From Demequina sp. NBRC 110052 (lineage in GTDB: Bacteria > Actinomycetota > Actinomycetes > Actinomycetales > Demequinaceae), in NCBI RefSeq assembly GCF_002090075.1, contig NZ_BBRI01000002.1, forward strand, positions 930,001 through 994,000: DNA of 64,000 nt, in the 5' to 3' direction. The notes below the pieces were generated by a model that was given only the letters and a program-made list of their open reading frames with translations, was not told the DNA's origin and ran no database searches. Below are positions 33,675 through 42,774 of this stretch, in pieces. Within the stretch, counting starts at the first letter, position 1. Every line of letters starts with the position of its first letter. A program made the translations under genes and the position numbers.

Positions 33675-35075
33675 CTAAGCAGCGCGGTCGGCGAGCATCT
33701 TCACTCCGAGCCGCATCTGCTCGGGCGGCAGATAGAACGGCAGGCGGAAGTGGCCGTCGGCGGCGCCAGGCAGCACCTCGAACGCCGAGCCCGGCGCGAC
33801 GGGCGCACCCGCCGCCTCCGCCCGCTCGGAGAACCTGTCAGCATTGCCCGAGCCAAGCCGCACCCACAGAGACGGGCCGCCTTCGGGCTCGTGCCACGTC
33901 CAGTCGAGGCCATGCTCGCTCACGGCCGTGCGTGTGGCCGCGAGGGACTCGCGCAGTGCCGAAAGCCTCCACGCGAGCGTGTCCTCGAAGCGGTCGCGAA
34001 GGAGCCGGGCCGCGACCCGCTGGAACAGTGCGGGCGAGCCGAGATCCATGGCGGCCCTGCGGTGCCGGAGCTGGGCGGCGAGGGTCGCGTTGGTGTGGAG
34101 CCAGCCCACGCGCAGCCCACCCCAGAAGACCTTGGACATGCCGCCCACGGTGATCACGGCGGCGCCGGAGGCGTACGCCGCCAAGGGCCGACGCGGCTCT
34201 CCCGTGAGCGTCAGATCGCCGATGGTGCGGTCATCGATCACGGTTGTGCCTGACGCGGCGGCGGCGGCGAGCACGCGCTGCACCGCCTCGTCGGTCATGG
34301 CGGTGCCGGTGGGGTTGTGGAAGGTCGTGAGGTACGCAAGCTCTGGCCGAGCGGCGCGCAGCAGCTTCGCCGCCCCCTCCGCGTCGAGCCCCTGGTCGCG
34401 CATGGGCAGGGCGAGCGGGCGCGAGCCGGCCGCCTGGATCGCGTCGAACACTCCCGGGTACGTGAAGGACTCGAGCGCGACGGGCCTGTGAGGCCCCGCG
34501 AGCATCGTGACCAGCAGCCACAGCGCCTGCTGCGCGCCCGAGGTGATGACGATCTCGTCGGCGCGCGCGGGGATGCCGAGCGCTCGCAGGTGGTCGGTGA
34601 CGGCGAGCACGAGGTCGCGGTCGCCGAGCGCGGCGTAGCCGTTGCCCACGGCCGGCTTCCCGCCGAGGAAGCCCTCGAGGTCCGCGAGCGCCTCGGTGAC
34701 GGCGGGCGCAGGGGGCGGCGAGGCCGTGTTGAACGCGACCAGCGGTTCGTAGCGACCCGTGAGGATCTTGCTGAAGCGGTCCTGCGCGCTGAGGGCCGCC
34801 ACGCCACGGGAGAGCGAGCCCAGGCGTGGCGCGGCGCCCGGCTTGACCTCGAGCCAGCCGATCTCACGCAACTGCTGATACGCGGAAGTGACGGTGTTGC
34901 GGCTGAGGTGCAGCTCAGTGGCGAGCGCTCGTTCCGACGGCAGGCGCGCGCCGTGCTCGAGCGAGCCGGACTCCGCGAGCGCGACGATGGCGTCGGCGAG
35001 CTGCTGATAGAGCGGTCCCTTGCCCGACTGCCAGTGGTCGAGCACCGCGGTCAACTGCTGGGCGGTGGTGAGCAT
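33675..35075 (-). CDS. MocR-family (GntR-aminotransferase) transcriptional regulator
   Basis: A 466-residue regulator: GntR winged helix (about 20-85; RLPSERALATELHLSRNTV) linked to a fold-type-I aminotransferase domain. The PLP-binding lysine is K315 (VGGMSKVFWGG), with HNPTG at 253-257 and SGAQQAL at 179-185. MocR proteins sense PLP or an amino-acid adduct; PdxR and GabR are the known models. No pdxST, gab or yczE gene is adjacent, so the target is unknown. The upstream region carries repeated ACTGGA elements and a palindrome that probably serve autoregulation. Confidence 0.9.
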   Translation of the reverse strand: MLTTAQQLTAVLDHWQSGKGPLYQQLADAIVALAESGSLEHGARLPSERALATELHLSRNTVTSAYQQLREIGWLEVKPGAAPRLGSLSRGVAALSAQDRFSKILTGRYEPLVAFNTASPPPAPAVTEALADLEGFLGGKPAVGNGYAALGDRDLVLAVTDHLRALGIPARADEIVITSGAQQALWLLVTMLAGPHRPVALESFTYPGVFDAIQAAGSRPLALPMRDQGLDAEGAAKLLRAARPELAYLTTFHNPTGTAMTDEAVQRVLAAAAASGTTVIDDRTIGDLTLTGEPRRPLAAYASGAAVITVGGMSKVFWGGLRVGWLHTNATLAAQLRHRRAAMDLGSPALFQRVAARLLRDRFEDTLAWRLSALRESLAATRTAVSEHGLDWTWHEPEGGPSLWVRLGSGNADRFSERAEAAGAPVAPGSAFEVLPGAADGHFRLPFYLPPEQMRLGVKMLADRAA

Positions 35076-35130
35076 GCCCCATCATCGCGCGACCGGCACC
35101 ATCGCTCAAGTGCCAGTTGACCGCGACCGG

Positions 35131-35154
35131 ACTGGACGCACTGGAGCCAGTGCG
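35131..35154. promoter_or_regulatory. Candidate MocR operator
   Basis: ACTGGA occurs twice at 9-bp spacing (35131-35136, 35140-35145), and the second overlaps a perfect palindrome CGCACTGG-AG-CCAGTGCG (35137-35154), 56 bases upstream of the mocR start. MocR proteins usually bind such repeats at their own promoter. Confidence 0.5.
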
Positions 35155-35270
35155 GGCGACTCGGCACTCGCCGCCGCTGCCGCACGACGTCGCCTGCGCT
35201 ACGTGACGCCCGCGCGAGCGCATCGGGCATCTTCCCTGGCACGCCTCGCACACGCGACGGGCCTCGCCGG

Positions 35271-35286
35271 TAGCCTTAAGTCCATG
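35271..35286 (+). promoter_or_regulatory. Leaderless -10 element of MgtE_N-CBS gene
   Basis: TAGCCT, seven-base spacer TAAGTCC, ATG start at 35284. Confidence 0.6.
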
Positions 35287-36573
35287 AGCAACGGACCCGA
35301 GCGCGTGTACATCGCGAGGCTCGCGGGCGCCACCGTCTTCGACCCGTTGGGCGACGCTGTGGGCCGCGTGCGCGACGTCGTGCTGCTCGTGCGCCGCAGC
35401 GGAGGTGCGCCGACCGCCGTGGGACTCGTGGTCGAGGTACCCGGCAGGCGACGCGTCTTCATGCCGCTCACGCGCGTCACGTCCATCTCGGCGGGCCAGG
35501 TGATCTGCACCGGCGTCATCAACCTGCGTCGCTTCAAGGCACGCGCCCGCGAGTCGCTCGCGATCGCCGAGCTGTTCGAGCGCAGCGTGCGCCTCAAGGC
35601 AGACAAGTCGACAGCCTTCGTCGAGGACATCGCGATCGAGCCCGACCGCACCCGGACCTGGCACGTGACAAAGCTCTACGTGCGCAGGGCCGAGCGGCGC
35701 AAGGGCGTGCTGGGTTTCTCGCGGCGCGGCGAGGCGCTCGTGGTCGACATCGACCAGGTGACGGGACTGGCGGTGCGCGACAAGAACCAGGGCGCCGCGC
35801 TCGTCATCGAGTCCTTCGAGGACCACAAGCCCGCCGACCTCGCGGCCGCGCTCATGGAGATGACGCCCTCACGGTCCGCAGAGATCGCGGCCGCACTCGA
35901 CGACGAACGCCTCGCGGACGTCCTCGAGGAGCTTCCCGAGGAGGACCAGATCGCGCTGCTCTCGACGCTGCGCTCCGAACGCGCGGCCGACGTGCTCGAG
36001 GCCATGGACCCGGACGACGCGGCCGACCTGCTCGGAGACCTTCCCGAGCAGGAGGCGGCGGCGCTCCTCGAGCTCATGGAGCCCGAGGATGCGCGACACG
36101 TGGAGCAGCTGCTGGGCTACGAGGACGACACCGCTGGCGGACTCATGACCCCCGAGCCGATCATCGTGGGCCCCGAGACGACCGTCGCAAGCTGCCTCGC
36201 CCTGGTGCGCCGCCAGGAGCTTCCTCCCGCGCTCGCCTCGATGGTGTTCGTCGTCAGGCCGCCGCTCGAGACCCCCACGGGCCGCTACATCGGACTGGTC
36301 CACATCCAGCGCCTGCTGCGCGAGCCGCCGCACGATGCGATCGGCGGCTACGTGGATCAGGCCGTGTCGCCGCTCGCGCCCACCGACCACCTGTCCGACG
36401 TCGCACGCCGCCTCGCCGCCTACGACCTTCTCGCGCTACCTGTCGTGAACGCCGACCACCGCCTTGTCGGAGCCGTCTCGATCGACGACGTGCTCGATCA
36501 CCTGCTGCCCAGCGATTGGCGCGAGCACATGGACGAGGAGCCGGACGCGCAGACGGAGGACGCCCGTGGCTGA
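35284..36573 (+). CDS. MgtE N-domain / CBS-pair protein without channel domain
   Basis: A 429-residue soluble protein: PRC-barrel-like N part (about 1-170), the MgtE_N superhelix (about 180-290, repeated units such as LADVLEELPEEDQIALL and AADLLGDLPEQEAAALL) and a CBS pair (about 290-415). It lacks the transmembrane Mg2+ channel of true MgtE, so it is not itself a transporter. It matches M. tuberculosis Rv1232c, which likewise precedes a DUF1003 gene and lies near mrp. A role as Mg2+ or nucleotide sensor is inference. It overlaps the next gene by 8 bases. Confidence 0.88.
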   Translation: MSNGPERVYIARLAGATVFDPLGDAVGRVRDVVLLVRRSGGAPTAVGLVVEVPGRRRVFMPLTRVTSISAGQVICTGVINLRRFKARARESLAIAELFERSVRLKADKSTAFVEDIAIEPDRTRTWHVTKLYVRRAERRKGVLGFSRRGEALVVDIDQVTGLAVRDKNQGAALVIESFEDHKPADLAAALMEMTPSRSAEIAAALDDERLADVLEELPEEDQIALLSTLRSERAADVLEAMDPDDAADLLGDLPEQEAAALLELMEPEDARHVEQLLGYEDDTAGGLMTPEPIIVGPETTVASCLALVRRQELPPALASMVFVVRPPLETPTGRYIGLVHIQRLLREPPHDAIGGYVDQAVSPLAPTDHLSDVARRLAAYDLLALPVVNADHRLVGAVSIDDVLDHLLPSDWREHMDEEPDAQTEDARG

Positions 36574-37093
36574 CTTCCGGCTCGACCGGCCCAAGGCCGA
36601 GGATCGCTCGCTGTTCCGCCGTCGTCCCCGCACCGGGGCGAGCGCAGACCGAGCGGGCCAGGTGTCTGAGGGCATCGCGCGCTTCCTGGGCACGCCGCGC
36701 TTCATCTTCTACCTCACGGTCTTCTGCATCGTGTGGCTTAGCTGGAACGTGTGGGGCCCGGAGACCATGCGCTTCGACTCGGCAGCCAACGGCTTCACGG
36801 CGCTGACCCTGATGCTCTCCCTGCAGGCCTCGTACGCGGCACCCCTGATCCTGCTCGCGCAGAACCGTCAGGACGACCGGGACCGTGTCTCCGCCGAGCA
36901 GGACCGTCAGCGTGCCGAGCGCTCGCTCGCCGACACCGAATACCTCGCGCGCGAGGTCGCGGCGCTGCGTCAGGCGATCAACGAGACGGCCACGCGCGAC
37001 TTCGTGCGCTCCGAGCTGCGGGCGCTGCTCGAGGAGCTACGCGACGAGGACGACGAGCCCGGCGACATGCGCCGCCCGAGCGGCCGACGCTGA
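36566..37093 (+). CDS. DUF1003 membrane protein
   Basis: A 175-residue protein with two transmembrane helices (about 45-65, FIFYLTVFCIVWLSWNVW; about 75-98, FTALTLMLSLQASYAAPLILL) separated by a short turn, then a coiled-coil-like charged tail (RQDDRDRVSAEQDRQRAE). These are the DUF1003 hallmarks, including the NRQDDRDR stretch. Function unknown. GTG at 36566 lies inside the end of the MgtE_N-CBS gene after ACGGAGGA, so the two are translationally coupled and may work together at the membrane. Confidence 0.9.
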   Translation: MADFRLDRPKAEDRSLFRRRPRTGASADRAGQVSEGIARFLGTPRFIFYLTVFCIVWLSWNVWGPETMRFDSAANGFTALTLMLSLQASYAAPLILLAQNRQDDRDRVSAEQDRQRAERSLADTEYLAREVAALRQAINETATRDFVRSELRALLEELRDEDDEPGDMRRPSGRR

Positions 37094-37112
37094 CTCGCCC
37101 CCGGCAGGCCTG

Positions 37113-37148
37113 ACGCCCGACGTAGGGGCTGGCTCACGCGTCGGGCGT
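37113..37148 (+). terminator. Bidirectional terminator
   Basis: Stem ACGCCCGACG / CGTCGGGCGT (10 bp) with a 16-nt loop between convergent stops. Confidence 0.6.
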
Positions 37149-37162
37149 TCCCCTGCCGCGAC

Positions 37163-37759
37163 TCAGGATCGGACGAGCCGGCCGAGCAGGCGGCCGTCAC
37201 CGAGCCCACGGCCGGTCAGGTACGCGATCGCGAGCGAGGCCCCCATGGCGGCCAGCGCGCGCCACGGCTCGCCCGCCGCGTAGTGCGCGAAGAGTCCGCC
37301 GACGCCGTTCGCGGCGACGTGGTCCACCATGCCGGAGAACGGCGACTCGCTGGCGGCCGCGACGCACGAGAAGCACGAGAGCGGCACCAAGAGCAGCAAC
37401 GCGAACGCCGTCACCGCGACGGCCGCGAGTCCCGCGCGATGGCACCGGTCGATGACCTGAGTGGCCATCGACGCCCCTGCGGCGAGCCCGATCGCGATGG
37501 CGAGGTAGCGGCTCGGCGAGCCCGAGACATACGAGATCACGGCGGCGACGGCCACCAGGGGCACCGTGATTGCTAGCCCCATCCACACGCCGCGCCTGAT
37601 CGCGCCCCGGTGCCGCGCGGAATGGGCCTCCTCGCGGCGTGCTGCCCCGGCGTCCGCCGCGCTTCGCGGGGCCGCGATGCGTCCAGGCGCGAGCCTCGCG
37701 CCCTGTGCGGCGCGCGTGCGCGCGCCACGTCCGTCCGTGTGCGTCACTGCCTGGGCCAT
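37163..37759 (-). CDS. Membrane protein of unknown function
   Basis: A 198-residue protein with a basic, Ala/Arg-rich cytoplasmic tail (1-55) and about four or five hydrophobic segments (from GVWMGLAITVPLVAVAAVISYV). A cysteine pair, CFSC, lies in the middle of a hydrophobic stretch. I recognise no family. ATG follows a modest AGGA site. It is transcribed away from mrp with a 178-nt gap and converges on DUF1003. Confidence 0.7.
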   Translation of the reverse strand: MAQAVTHTDGRGARTRAAQGARLAPGRIAAPRSAADAGAARREEAHSARHRGAIRRGVWMGLAITVPLVAVAAVISYVSGSPSRYLAIAIGLAAGASMATQVIDRCHRAGLAAVAVTAFALLLLVPLSCFSCVAAASESPFSGMVDHVAANGVGGLFAHYAAGEPWRALAAMGASLAIAYLTGRGLGDGRLLGRLVRS

Positions 37760-37924
37760 CGTGCATTCCTGAGGGTTCGGGAAAGGTCACAGAATGGTTA
37801 CGACGGTAGCGTGAACGCGCTCTCACCACAACGCCTCGCAGGCATTTCGAGGAACCCCACAAAGAGCGCCGCGCAGAGGCGCGGTGGACCCCGCCCAGCG
37901 GGTTCACAGTTGTCGGTCACCGCC

Positions 37925-37940
37925 TACGATGGACACCATG
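37925..37940 (+). promoter_or_regulatory. Leaderless promoter of mrp
   Basis: TTCACA (-35-like), 16-bp spacer, TACGAT (37925-37930), seven bases, ATG at 37938. This is the only leaderless element here with a recognisable -35. Confidence 0.6.
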
Positions 37941-39065
37941 CCTACCGTCGCTGAGCTCGAGACCGCACTGTCCCGCGTCATCGACCCCGAGATCCGCCGA
38001 CCCATCACCGAGATCGGCATGGTCCGCTCCGTCGACGTCGATGACGCCGGCGCGGCAGTGATCGGGATCGACCTGACCACGCAGGGCTGTCCCATGCGCG
38101 AACGGATCACCGACGACGTCGACAGCGCCGCCAGGTCCGTCGACGGCGTGACCGACGTGCGCATCGAGTTGGGCGTCATGACCGACGAGCAGCGCGAGAA
38201 CCTCCGCTCGCAGCTGCGCGGCGGCAAGCCCGAGCCCGTCATCCCCTTCACCCAGCCGGGCAACATGACGCGCGTGTACGCCATCGCGTCCGGCAAGGGA
38301 GGCGTCGGCAAGTCCACCGTCACCGCGAACCTCGCGGCAGCGATGGCCGCCGACGGACTCAAGGTGGGCGTGCTCGACGCCGACATCTTCGGCTTCTCCA
38401 TCCCCGGCATGCTCGGCGTCGCAGGTCAGCCCACGCGGCTCGACGACATGCTGCTGCCCCCGATCGCCCACGAGGTGAAGGCCGTCAGCATCGGCATGTT
38501 CGTCCCGGCGGGCCAGCCCGTCGTGTGGCGCGGCCCCATGCTCCACCGCGCCATCGAACAGTTCCTCGCGGACGTGTTCTGGGGCGACCTGGACGTCCTG
38601 CTGCTCGACCTCCCGCCCGGAACCGGCGACATCGCGATCTCCGTCGCCCAGCTGCTCCCCCACGCCGAGCTCGTGGTCGTCACCACGCCGCAGGCGGCCG
38701 CGGCGGGAGTCGCGGAGCGCGCAGGCTCGATCGCCACGCAGACCTCGCAGTCAGTCGTCGGCGTCATCGAGAACATGGCGTGGCTCGAGCAGGCTGACGG
38801 CTCACGCCTGCACGTCTTCGGTGAGGGAGGCGGCGCCAAGGTCTCGGAGCGACTCTCGGCGACGCTCGGCACGAAAGTTCCCCTGCTGGGTCAGGTGCCG
38901 CTCGACATCAGCGCACGGGAGGCCGGCGACGCGGGCACTCCCGTGGTGGTGAGCGACCCCGAGTCGCCCGCCGCACAGGCTCTCCGCGACATCGCTCGCT
39001 CGCTGAGTGCTCGTCAGCGCGGCCTCGCCGGGCGCTCGCTCGGCGTCACTCCCGTCGCCCGCTGA
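37938..39065 (+). CDS. mrp: Mrp/NBP35-family P-loop ATPase (Fe-S carrier)
   Basis: A 375-residue Mrp protein: N-terminal MIP18/DUF59 domain (about 1-85, with TTQGCPMRE) and a ParA-like ATPase with deviant Walker A SGKGGVGKST (118-127) and LLLDLPPGTGD. Mrp proteins carry Fe-S clusters to target apoproteins. The CPxC cluster-bridging motif of many Mrp proteins (before the FGEGGG segment) is absent here: the sequence reads ENMAWLEQADGSRLHVFGEGGG in outline, without cysteine. I believe other actinobacterial Mrps share this loss. ATG at 37938 fits the promoter; ATG at 37929 is in frame. Confidence 0.92.
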   Translation: MPTVAELETALSRVIDPEIRRPITEIGMVRSVDVDDAGAAVIGIDLTTQGCPMRERITDDVDSAARSVDGVTDVRIELGVMTDEQRENLRSQLRGGKPEPVIPFTQPGNMTRVYAIASGKGGVGKSTVTANLAAAMAADGLKVGVLDADIFGFSIPGMLGVAGQPTRLDDMLLPPIAHEVKAVSIGMFVPAGQPVVWRGPMLHRAIEQFLADVFWGDLDVLLLDLPPGTGDIAISVAQLLPHAELVVVTTPQAAAAGVAERAGSIATQTSQSVVGVIENMAWLEQADGSRLHVFGEGGGAKVSERLSATLGTKVPLLGQVPLDISAREAGDAGTPVVVSDPESPAAQALRDIARSLSARQRGLAGRSLGVTPVAR

Positions 39066-39098
39066 GACGCCGGCGGTTCGCCAGCCCGACGCCGGGGC

Positions 39099-39662
39099 TC
39101 AGTAGCCTGCGGGCCTGGCGGGCCTCTCGCCCGGCTCGTCGCGCGCGCCCCAGCCTGCGATGACCGCGGCCACGAGTCCGCACAGCAGCACACCGCTCGA
39201 GAAGATCGGCGCGCCCAGAGCGGCGAGCAGGGCGTCGTCGAAGCCTGGGCCCTGCGCTCCGAGGTCCTCGAGGAGTCCACTGCCCGCCGAGTTCACGGCA
39301 CCGGTGATGAGCATGAGGTGCGCGCCCAGCGCGGTCGTCGCGAAGGCGGTGCCCTGCGCAGCGAAGCCGCGATCGGGGCTGAGGTAGCGCACCGTCGCCC
39401 CCACCGCCGCAGTGAGAAGCAGGCCGAGCAGCACGTACGCCAGCAGGTTCGTCCCGCCAGGCACCAGTACCGACAGCAGCAGGCCGACCACGAGCGCCAC
39501 GAGCAGTCCCGCGGCCAGCGCTCCCATGCGGTTGCGGCGCACACGCTCCAGCACCGGCACCGATGCAGGCGCGACGACCGGCGTCGGGGACGTCGGCGAG
39601 TCCGAGGGCTCGGGCACGCCCGCGGGGCTCTCCTCGGGTTCTGGGGCCGACTTGCTCGCCAT
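39099..39662 (-). CDS. Four-helix membrane protein of unknown function
   Basis: A 187-residue protein with a Pro/Ser/Glu-rich N-tail (1-45) and about four transmembrane helices beginning at MGALAAGLLVALVVGLLLSVLV. GGGAG-type ribosome site (GGGAG, eight bases before ATG at 39662) defines the start. It resembles small actinobacterial integral membrane proteins of no known function. Divergent from galK with a 75-nt gap. Confidence 0.72.
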   Translation of the reverse strand: MASKSAPEPEESPAGVPEPSDSPTSPTPVVAPASVPVLERVRRNRMGALAAGLLVALVVGLLLSVLVPGGTNLLAYVLLGLLLTAAVGATVRYLSPDRGFAAQGTAFATTALGAHLMLITGAVNSAGSGLLEDLGAQGPGFDDALLAALGAPIFSSGVLLCGLVAAVIAGWGARDEPGERPARPAGY

Positions 39663-39737
39663 GATGTGCTCCCTTCGACGCATGCCTCTTCGCCCTCATC
39701 CTCGCACGCCTCACGCGCGATGAACATGCCTGGCACA

Positions 39738-40970
39738 ATGGCGCGTGTGAGGGAAGTCTCGCCTGAGGGGTCCGCATGGGTGAAGGCGTGGACGCCGGCT
39801 GAGGGCCGCGACCGCGCTGCGTCCCTCCTGCTCGAAGAGTTGGGCGTCGACGCGACCTGCCATTGGTCAGCCGCGGGCCGCGCGACCCTCATCGGCGAGC
39901 ACACCGACTACAACGCCGGGCTGTCGCTGGCCACGGTCACGCCGCATCGGGCCTACGTCGCTGCGGCACCGCGGGACGACGACGTCGTGCGAGTGACCAG
40001 TGGGCTGGGCGACGTGCTGGAAGGACCGGGCCGCGTGTGGGAGGGGCGCGTCGGCGAGGCGCCCGGCCCCGATCTGGGTTGGCCCGCGTACCCCGCCGGC
40101 ATCGTGTGGGCGATGCACGAACGCGGATTCAGCGGACGCGGCATGGACATCGCGATCGAATCGTGCCTGCCGCCACAAGGGGGCCTGGCCTCATCGGCAG
40201 CCGTGCTCGGAGCGACCGTCCTGGCCGTCAACGACCTCTGGCGCCTCGCGCTCGACGGCGACGACGGCAGGTCGGAGCTCGCTGACGCGTGCCTCGACGC
40301 AGAGAACGCGATGGCAGGGGTGATGTGCGGACCCCTCGACCCGCATGTGGCGCTACGGTGCGGCGCAGACGAGGCGCTGCTGCTGGACTTCAGTGGCCGC
40401 ACCGTGAGCGCGACGCACTACCCGATGTACATCCGGGACTACGGGCTGGGCCTCCTGGTGGTCGACACGCAGGTGCCGCACGGCGACGTGCGCCCTCTGT
40501 TCGAGTCGCGTCGCGCCGAGTGCGCCGCCGCGGCGCACGCGCTCGGCGCCGCGGACCTCCGTGAGATCGCCGACTCGCCGCAGGCGCTCAGGCGCGTCGA
40601 GTCTCTCGAGGACCCGATCGCCCGGCGACGCGCGCGTCACGTCGTGTCCGAGATCGAGCGCGTGCGCCTCGTCGCCGCGGAGCTCGGCGGCACTGCCCCC
40701 GCGCACGAGCGCTTCGTCTCCATCGGCAAGGCGATCTTCCGCTCGCACGCGTCGCTCGACGTGGACTACGAGGCGTCGCGCCCCTCGCTCGACCTCGCTG
40801 TCGACGCTGCCTTCCGGGCAGGCGCACTGGGGGCACGGGTGAGCGGCGCGGGTGGAGGGGGCTCCGTGATCGCGCTCGTGCGCAAGGCGCAGGCCGAGTC
40901 GACGGCGACGCAGATCGCCGACGCGTTCACTGCCGAGGGACGACTGGCGCCGCGCTTCCTCTGGATCTGA
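39738..40970 (+). CDS. galK: Galactokinase
   Basis: A GHMP-family galactokinase of 410 residues (ATP + galactose to galactose-1-phosphate). The signature GRATLIGEHTDYNAG is near residue 45; the ATP loop is LPPQGGLASSAA and the third GHMP motif is SGAGGGGSVIAL. No galT or galE follows, so the Leloir genes are dispersed. The start is uncertain: ATG at 39738 is given, but CACAAT seven bases before an in-frame GTG at 39747 would make a leaderless start there, and ATG at 39720 is also open. Confidence 0.9.
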   Translation: MARVREVSPEGSAWVKAWTPAEGRDRAASLLLEELGVDATCHWSAAGRATLIGEHTDYNAGLSLATVTPHRAYVAAAPRDDDVVRVTSGLGDVLEGPGRVWEGRVGEAPGPDLGWPAYPAGIVWAMHERGFSGRGMDIAIESCLPPQGGLASSAAVLGATVLAVNDLWRLALDGDDGRSELADACLDAENAMAGVMCGPLDPHVALRCGADEALLLDFSGRTVSATHYPMYIRDYGLGLLVVDTQVPHGDVRPLFESRRAECAAAAHALGAADLREIADSPQALRRVESLEDPIARRRARHVVSEIERVRLVAAELGGTAPAHERFVSIGKAIFRSHASLDVDYEASRPSLDLAVDAAFRAGALGARVSGAGGGGSVIALVRKAQAESTATQIADAFTAEGRLAPRFLWI

Positions 40971-41000
40971 GTCCTTCCGACTGCGGGCCGAGCCTCGCGC

Positions 41001-41801
41001 CTACAGGTCGTAGTCGACGACGAGCGGCGCGTGGTCGGTCCAGCGCGCGTCCCACGACGCCTGACGATCCACGCGCACCCCGGTCGCGGCTTCGGCGAGC
41101 GCAGGCGACGCGAACTGGTAGTCGATGCGCCAGCCCGCATCGTTGTCGAACGCCTGTCCACGCATCGACCACCACGTGTACGGCCCCGGCATGTCTCCCG
41201 ACAGCGTCCGGTGCACGTCGACCCAGCCGGCCTCGAGCCACTGCGTGACATACGCACGCTCCTCAGGCAGGAAGCCCGCGGACTTGAGGTTGCCCTTCCA
41301 GTTCTTGATGTCGTTCTCGGTGTGGGCGATGTTGATGTCGCCCATCACCACCACCCGCTCGTACTCCTCGCGCAACGCCGCCAGGCGAGCGGTCATCGAC
41401 TCGAGCATCGCGTACTTGTCGTCCATCTTCGGGGTGCCTGCCGTGCCGGAGTGCATGTAGACGGACACGACGCGCACCGGGCCGGCGGGCGAGTCGACGG
41501 TCGCCTCGATCCAGCGGCCAGTGTGCACGGGCTCATTCATGCCCTCGCCCAGCGCGTCCGCACGCGCGAGCACGTCGCTCAGCGGGGTGCGCGAGAGGAT
41601 GGCGACGCCCGCGCGACCCTTGATGTCACACGCGTCCTCCACGACGTGCCAGCCCTCGCCGACCAGTTCGGCGGTGGTCTCCAGCGGCGCGCGCACCTCC
41701 TGCAGACACACCACATCCGCACCGCTGGGGTCGAGCCAGTCGTGCATCCCCTTGCGCGCCGCGGCGCGCACTCCATTGACGTTGACGGTGACGATTCGCA
41801 T
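41001..41801 (-). CDS. xthA: Exodeoxyribonuclease III (AP endonuclease)
   Basis: A 266-residue ExoIII-type AP endonuclease for base-excision repair. Catalytic residues are visible in CLQEVRAP (Glu), MGDINIAHTENDIKNW (Asp/Asn and the family NW motif), and WTDHAPLVVDYDL (Asp-His at the C-terminus). ATG at 41801 follows TACGCT by seven bases (leaderless); an upstream in-frame Met adds ten residues without family similarity. It lies downstream of the folD terminator. Confidence 0.95.
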   Translation of the reverse strand: MRIVTVNVNGVRAAARKGMHDWLDPSGADVVCLQEVRAPLETTAELVGEGWHVVEDACDIKGRAGVAILSRTPLSDVLARADALGEGMNEPVHTGRWIEATVDSPAGPVRVVSVYMHSGTAGTPKMDDKYAMLESMTARLAALREEYERVVVMGDINIAHTENDIKNWKGNLKSAGFLPEERAYVTQWLEAGWVDVHRTLSGDMPGPYTWWSMRGQAFDNDAGWRIDYQFASPALAEAATGVRVDRQASWDARWTDHAPLVVDYDL

Positions 41802-41814
41802 GCCGTCGAGCGTA
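41799..41814 (-). promoter_or_regulatory. Leaderless -10 element of xthA
   Basis: On the minus strand: TACGCT, spacer CGACGGC, ATG start. Confidence 0.6.
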
Positions 41815-41830
41815 CCTGGCGACCCCGACA

Positions 41831-41879
41831 CGACGACGCCGGCCGCACCCTCGGGAAGGGGGCGCGGCTGGCGTCGTCG
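41831..41879 (-). terminator. Terminator of glyA-folD operon
   Basis: A 16-bp stem with one G-U pair (41831-41846 with 41864-41879; arms begin CGACGACGCC / GGCGTCGTCG) and a 17-nt loop, eight bases after the folD stop. Confidence 0.75.
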
Positions 41880-41886
41880 AGTGTCG

Positions 41887-42774
41887 TCAGGCGAGCGAGC
41901 GCTCGGCCGTCTCGACCACGTTCGCCAGGAGCATCGCGCGGGTCATGGGGCCGACCCCGCCAGGGTTCGGTGAGTACCACGATGACTTCGCCACCGCGTC
42001 GGGCGCGATGTCGCCGGCCACGCGAGACTTGCCCGTCTCCGGGTCGGTGACGCGGCTGACGCCCACGTCCACGAGCACGACGCCGTCCTTGACCATGTCT
42101 CCCGCGACGATGCCCGGCACGCCTGCGGCGGCAACGATCACGTCGGCCCTGCGGGTGTGCGAACCGAGGTCGGCGGTGCCGGTGTGGCACAGCGTCACCG
42201 TCGCGTTGACGGCCTTGCGCGTCAGCAGCAGCCCGATGCTGCGGCCCACCGTCGTGCCACGGCCGATGACCACGACCTCCTTGCCGCGCAGCTCGATCCC
42301 GTGCCGCTCGAGCAGCTCGATGATGCCCTTGGGCGTGCACGGCAGGCTCGACGTGACCTCCTCCGCCACGCGCAGCACGAGGCGACCCAGGTTCGTCGGG
42401 TGCAGGCCGTCCGCGTCCTTGTCGGCGTCGATGCGCTCCAGGATCGCGTTCGTGTCCACGCCCTGGGGCAGCGGCAGCTGCACGATGAAGCCCGTGCACG
42501 CCGGGTCCGCGTTGAGACGGTCCACTGCGGCCTCGATCTCCGCCTGCGTGGCGTCACCGGGCAAGTCCTCGCGGATCGACGCGATGCCCACCTCAGCGCA
42601 GTCGGCGTGCTTGCCGTTGACGTACCACGTCGAGCCGGGGTCGTCGCCGACGAGCAGCGTGCCAAGCCCCGGGGTGACGCCGCGCTCAGCGAGCGCGGCG
42701 ACCCTGGTGGCCAGCTCGGACTTGATGGCGGCCGCAGTGGCCTTGCCGTCCAGCTTCTGCGGAGCCGCCGCCAT
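41887..42774 (-). CDS. folD: Bifunctional methylene-THF dehydrogenase / cyclohydrolase
   Basis: A 295-residue FolD, which interconverts 5,10-methylene-THF, methenyl-THF and 10-formyl-THF with NADP. Catalytic Tyr51 and Lys55 lie in STWYVNGK; the substrate loop is QLPLPQG; the NADP site is [13 protein letters not shown]; and the closing [14 protein letters not shown] is typical. The ATG overlaps the last base of the glyA stop (TAATG at 42772-42776), so the two are coupled. It is thus under the ZTP riboswitch that precedes glyA. Confidence 0.96.
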   Translation of the reverse strand: MAAAPQKLDGKATAAAIKSELATRVAALAERGVTPGLGTLLVGDDPGSTWYVNGKHADCAEVGIASIREDLPGDATQAEIEAAVDRLNADPACTGFIVQLPLPQGVDTNAILERIDADKDADGLHPTNLGRLVLRVAEEVTSSLPCTPKGIIELLERHGIELRGKEVVVIGRGTTVGRSIGLLLTRKAVNATVTLCHTGTADLGSHTRRADVIVAAAGVPGIVAGDMVKDGVVLVDVGVSRVTDPETGKSRVAGDIAPDAVAKSSWYSPNPGGVGPMTRAMLLANVVETAERSLA

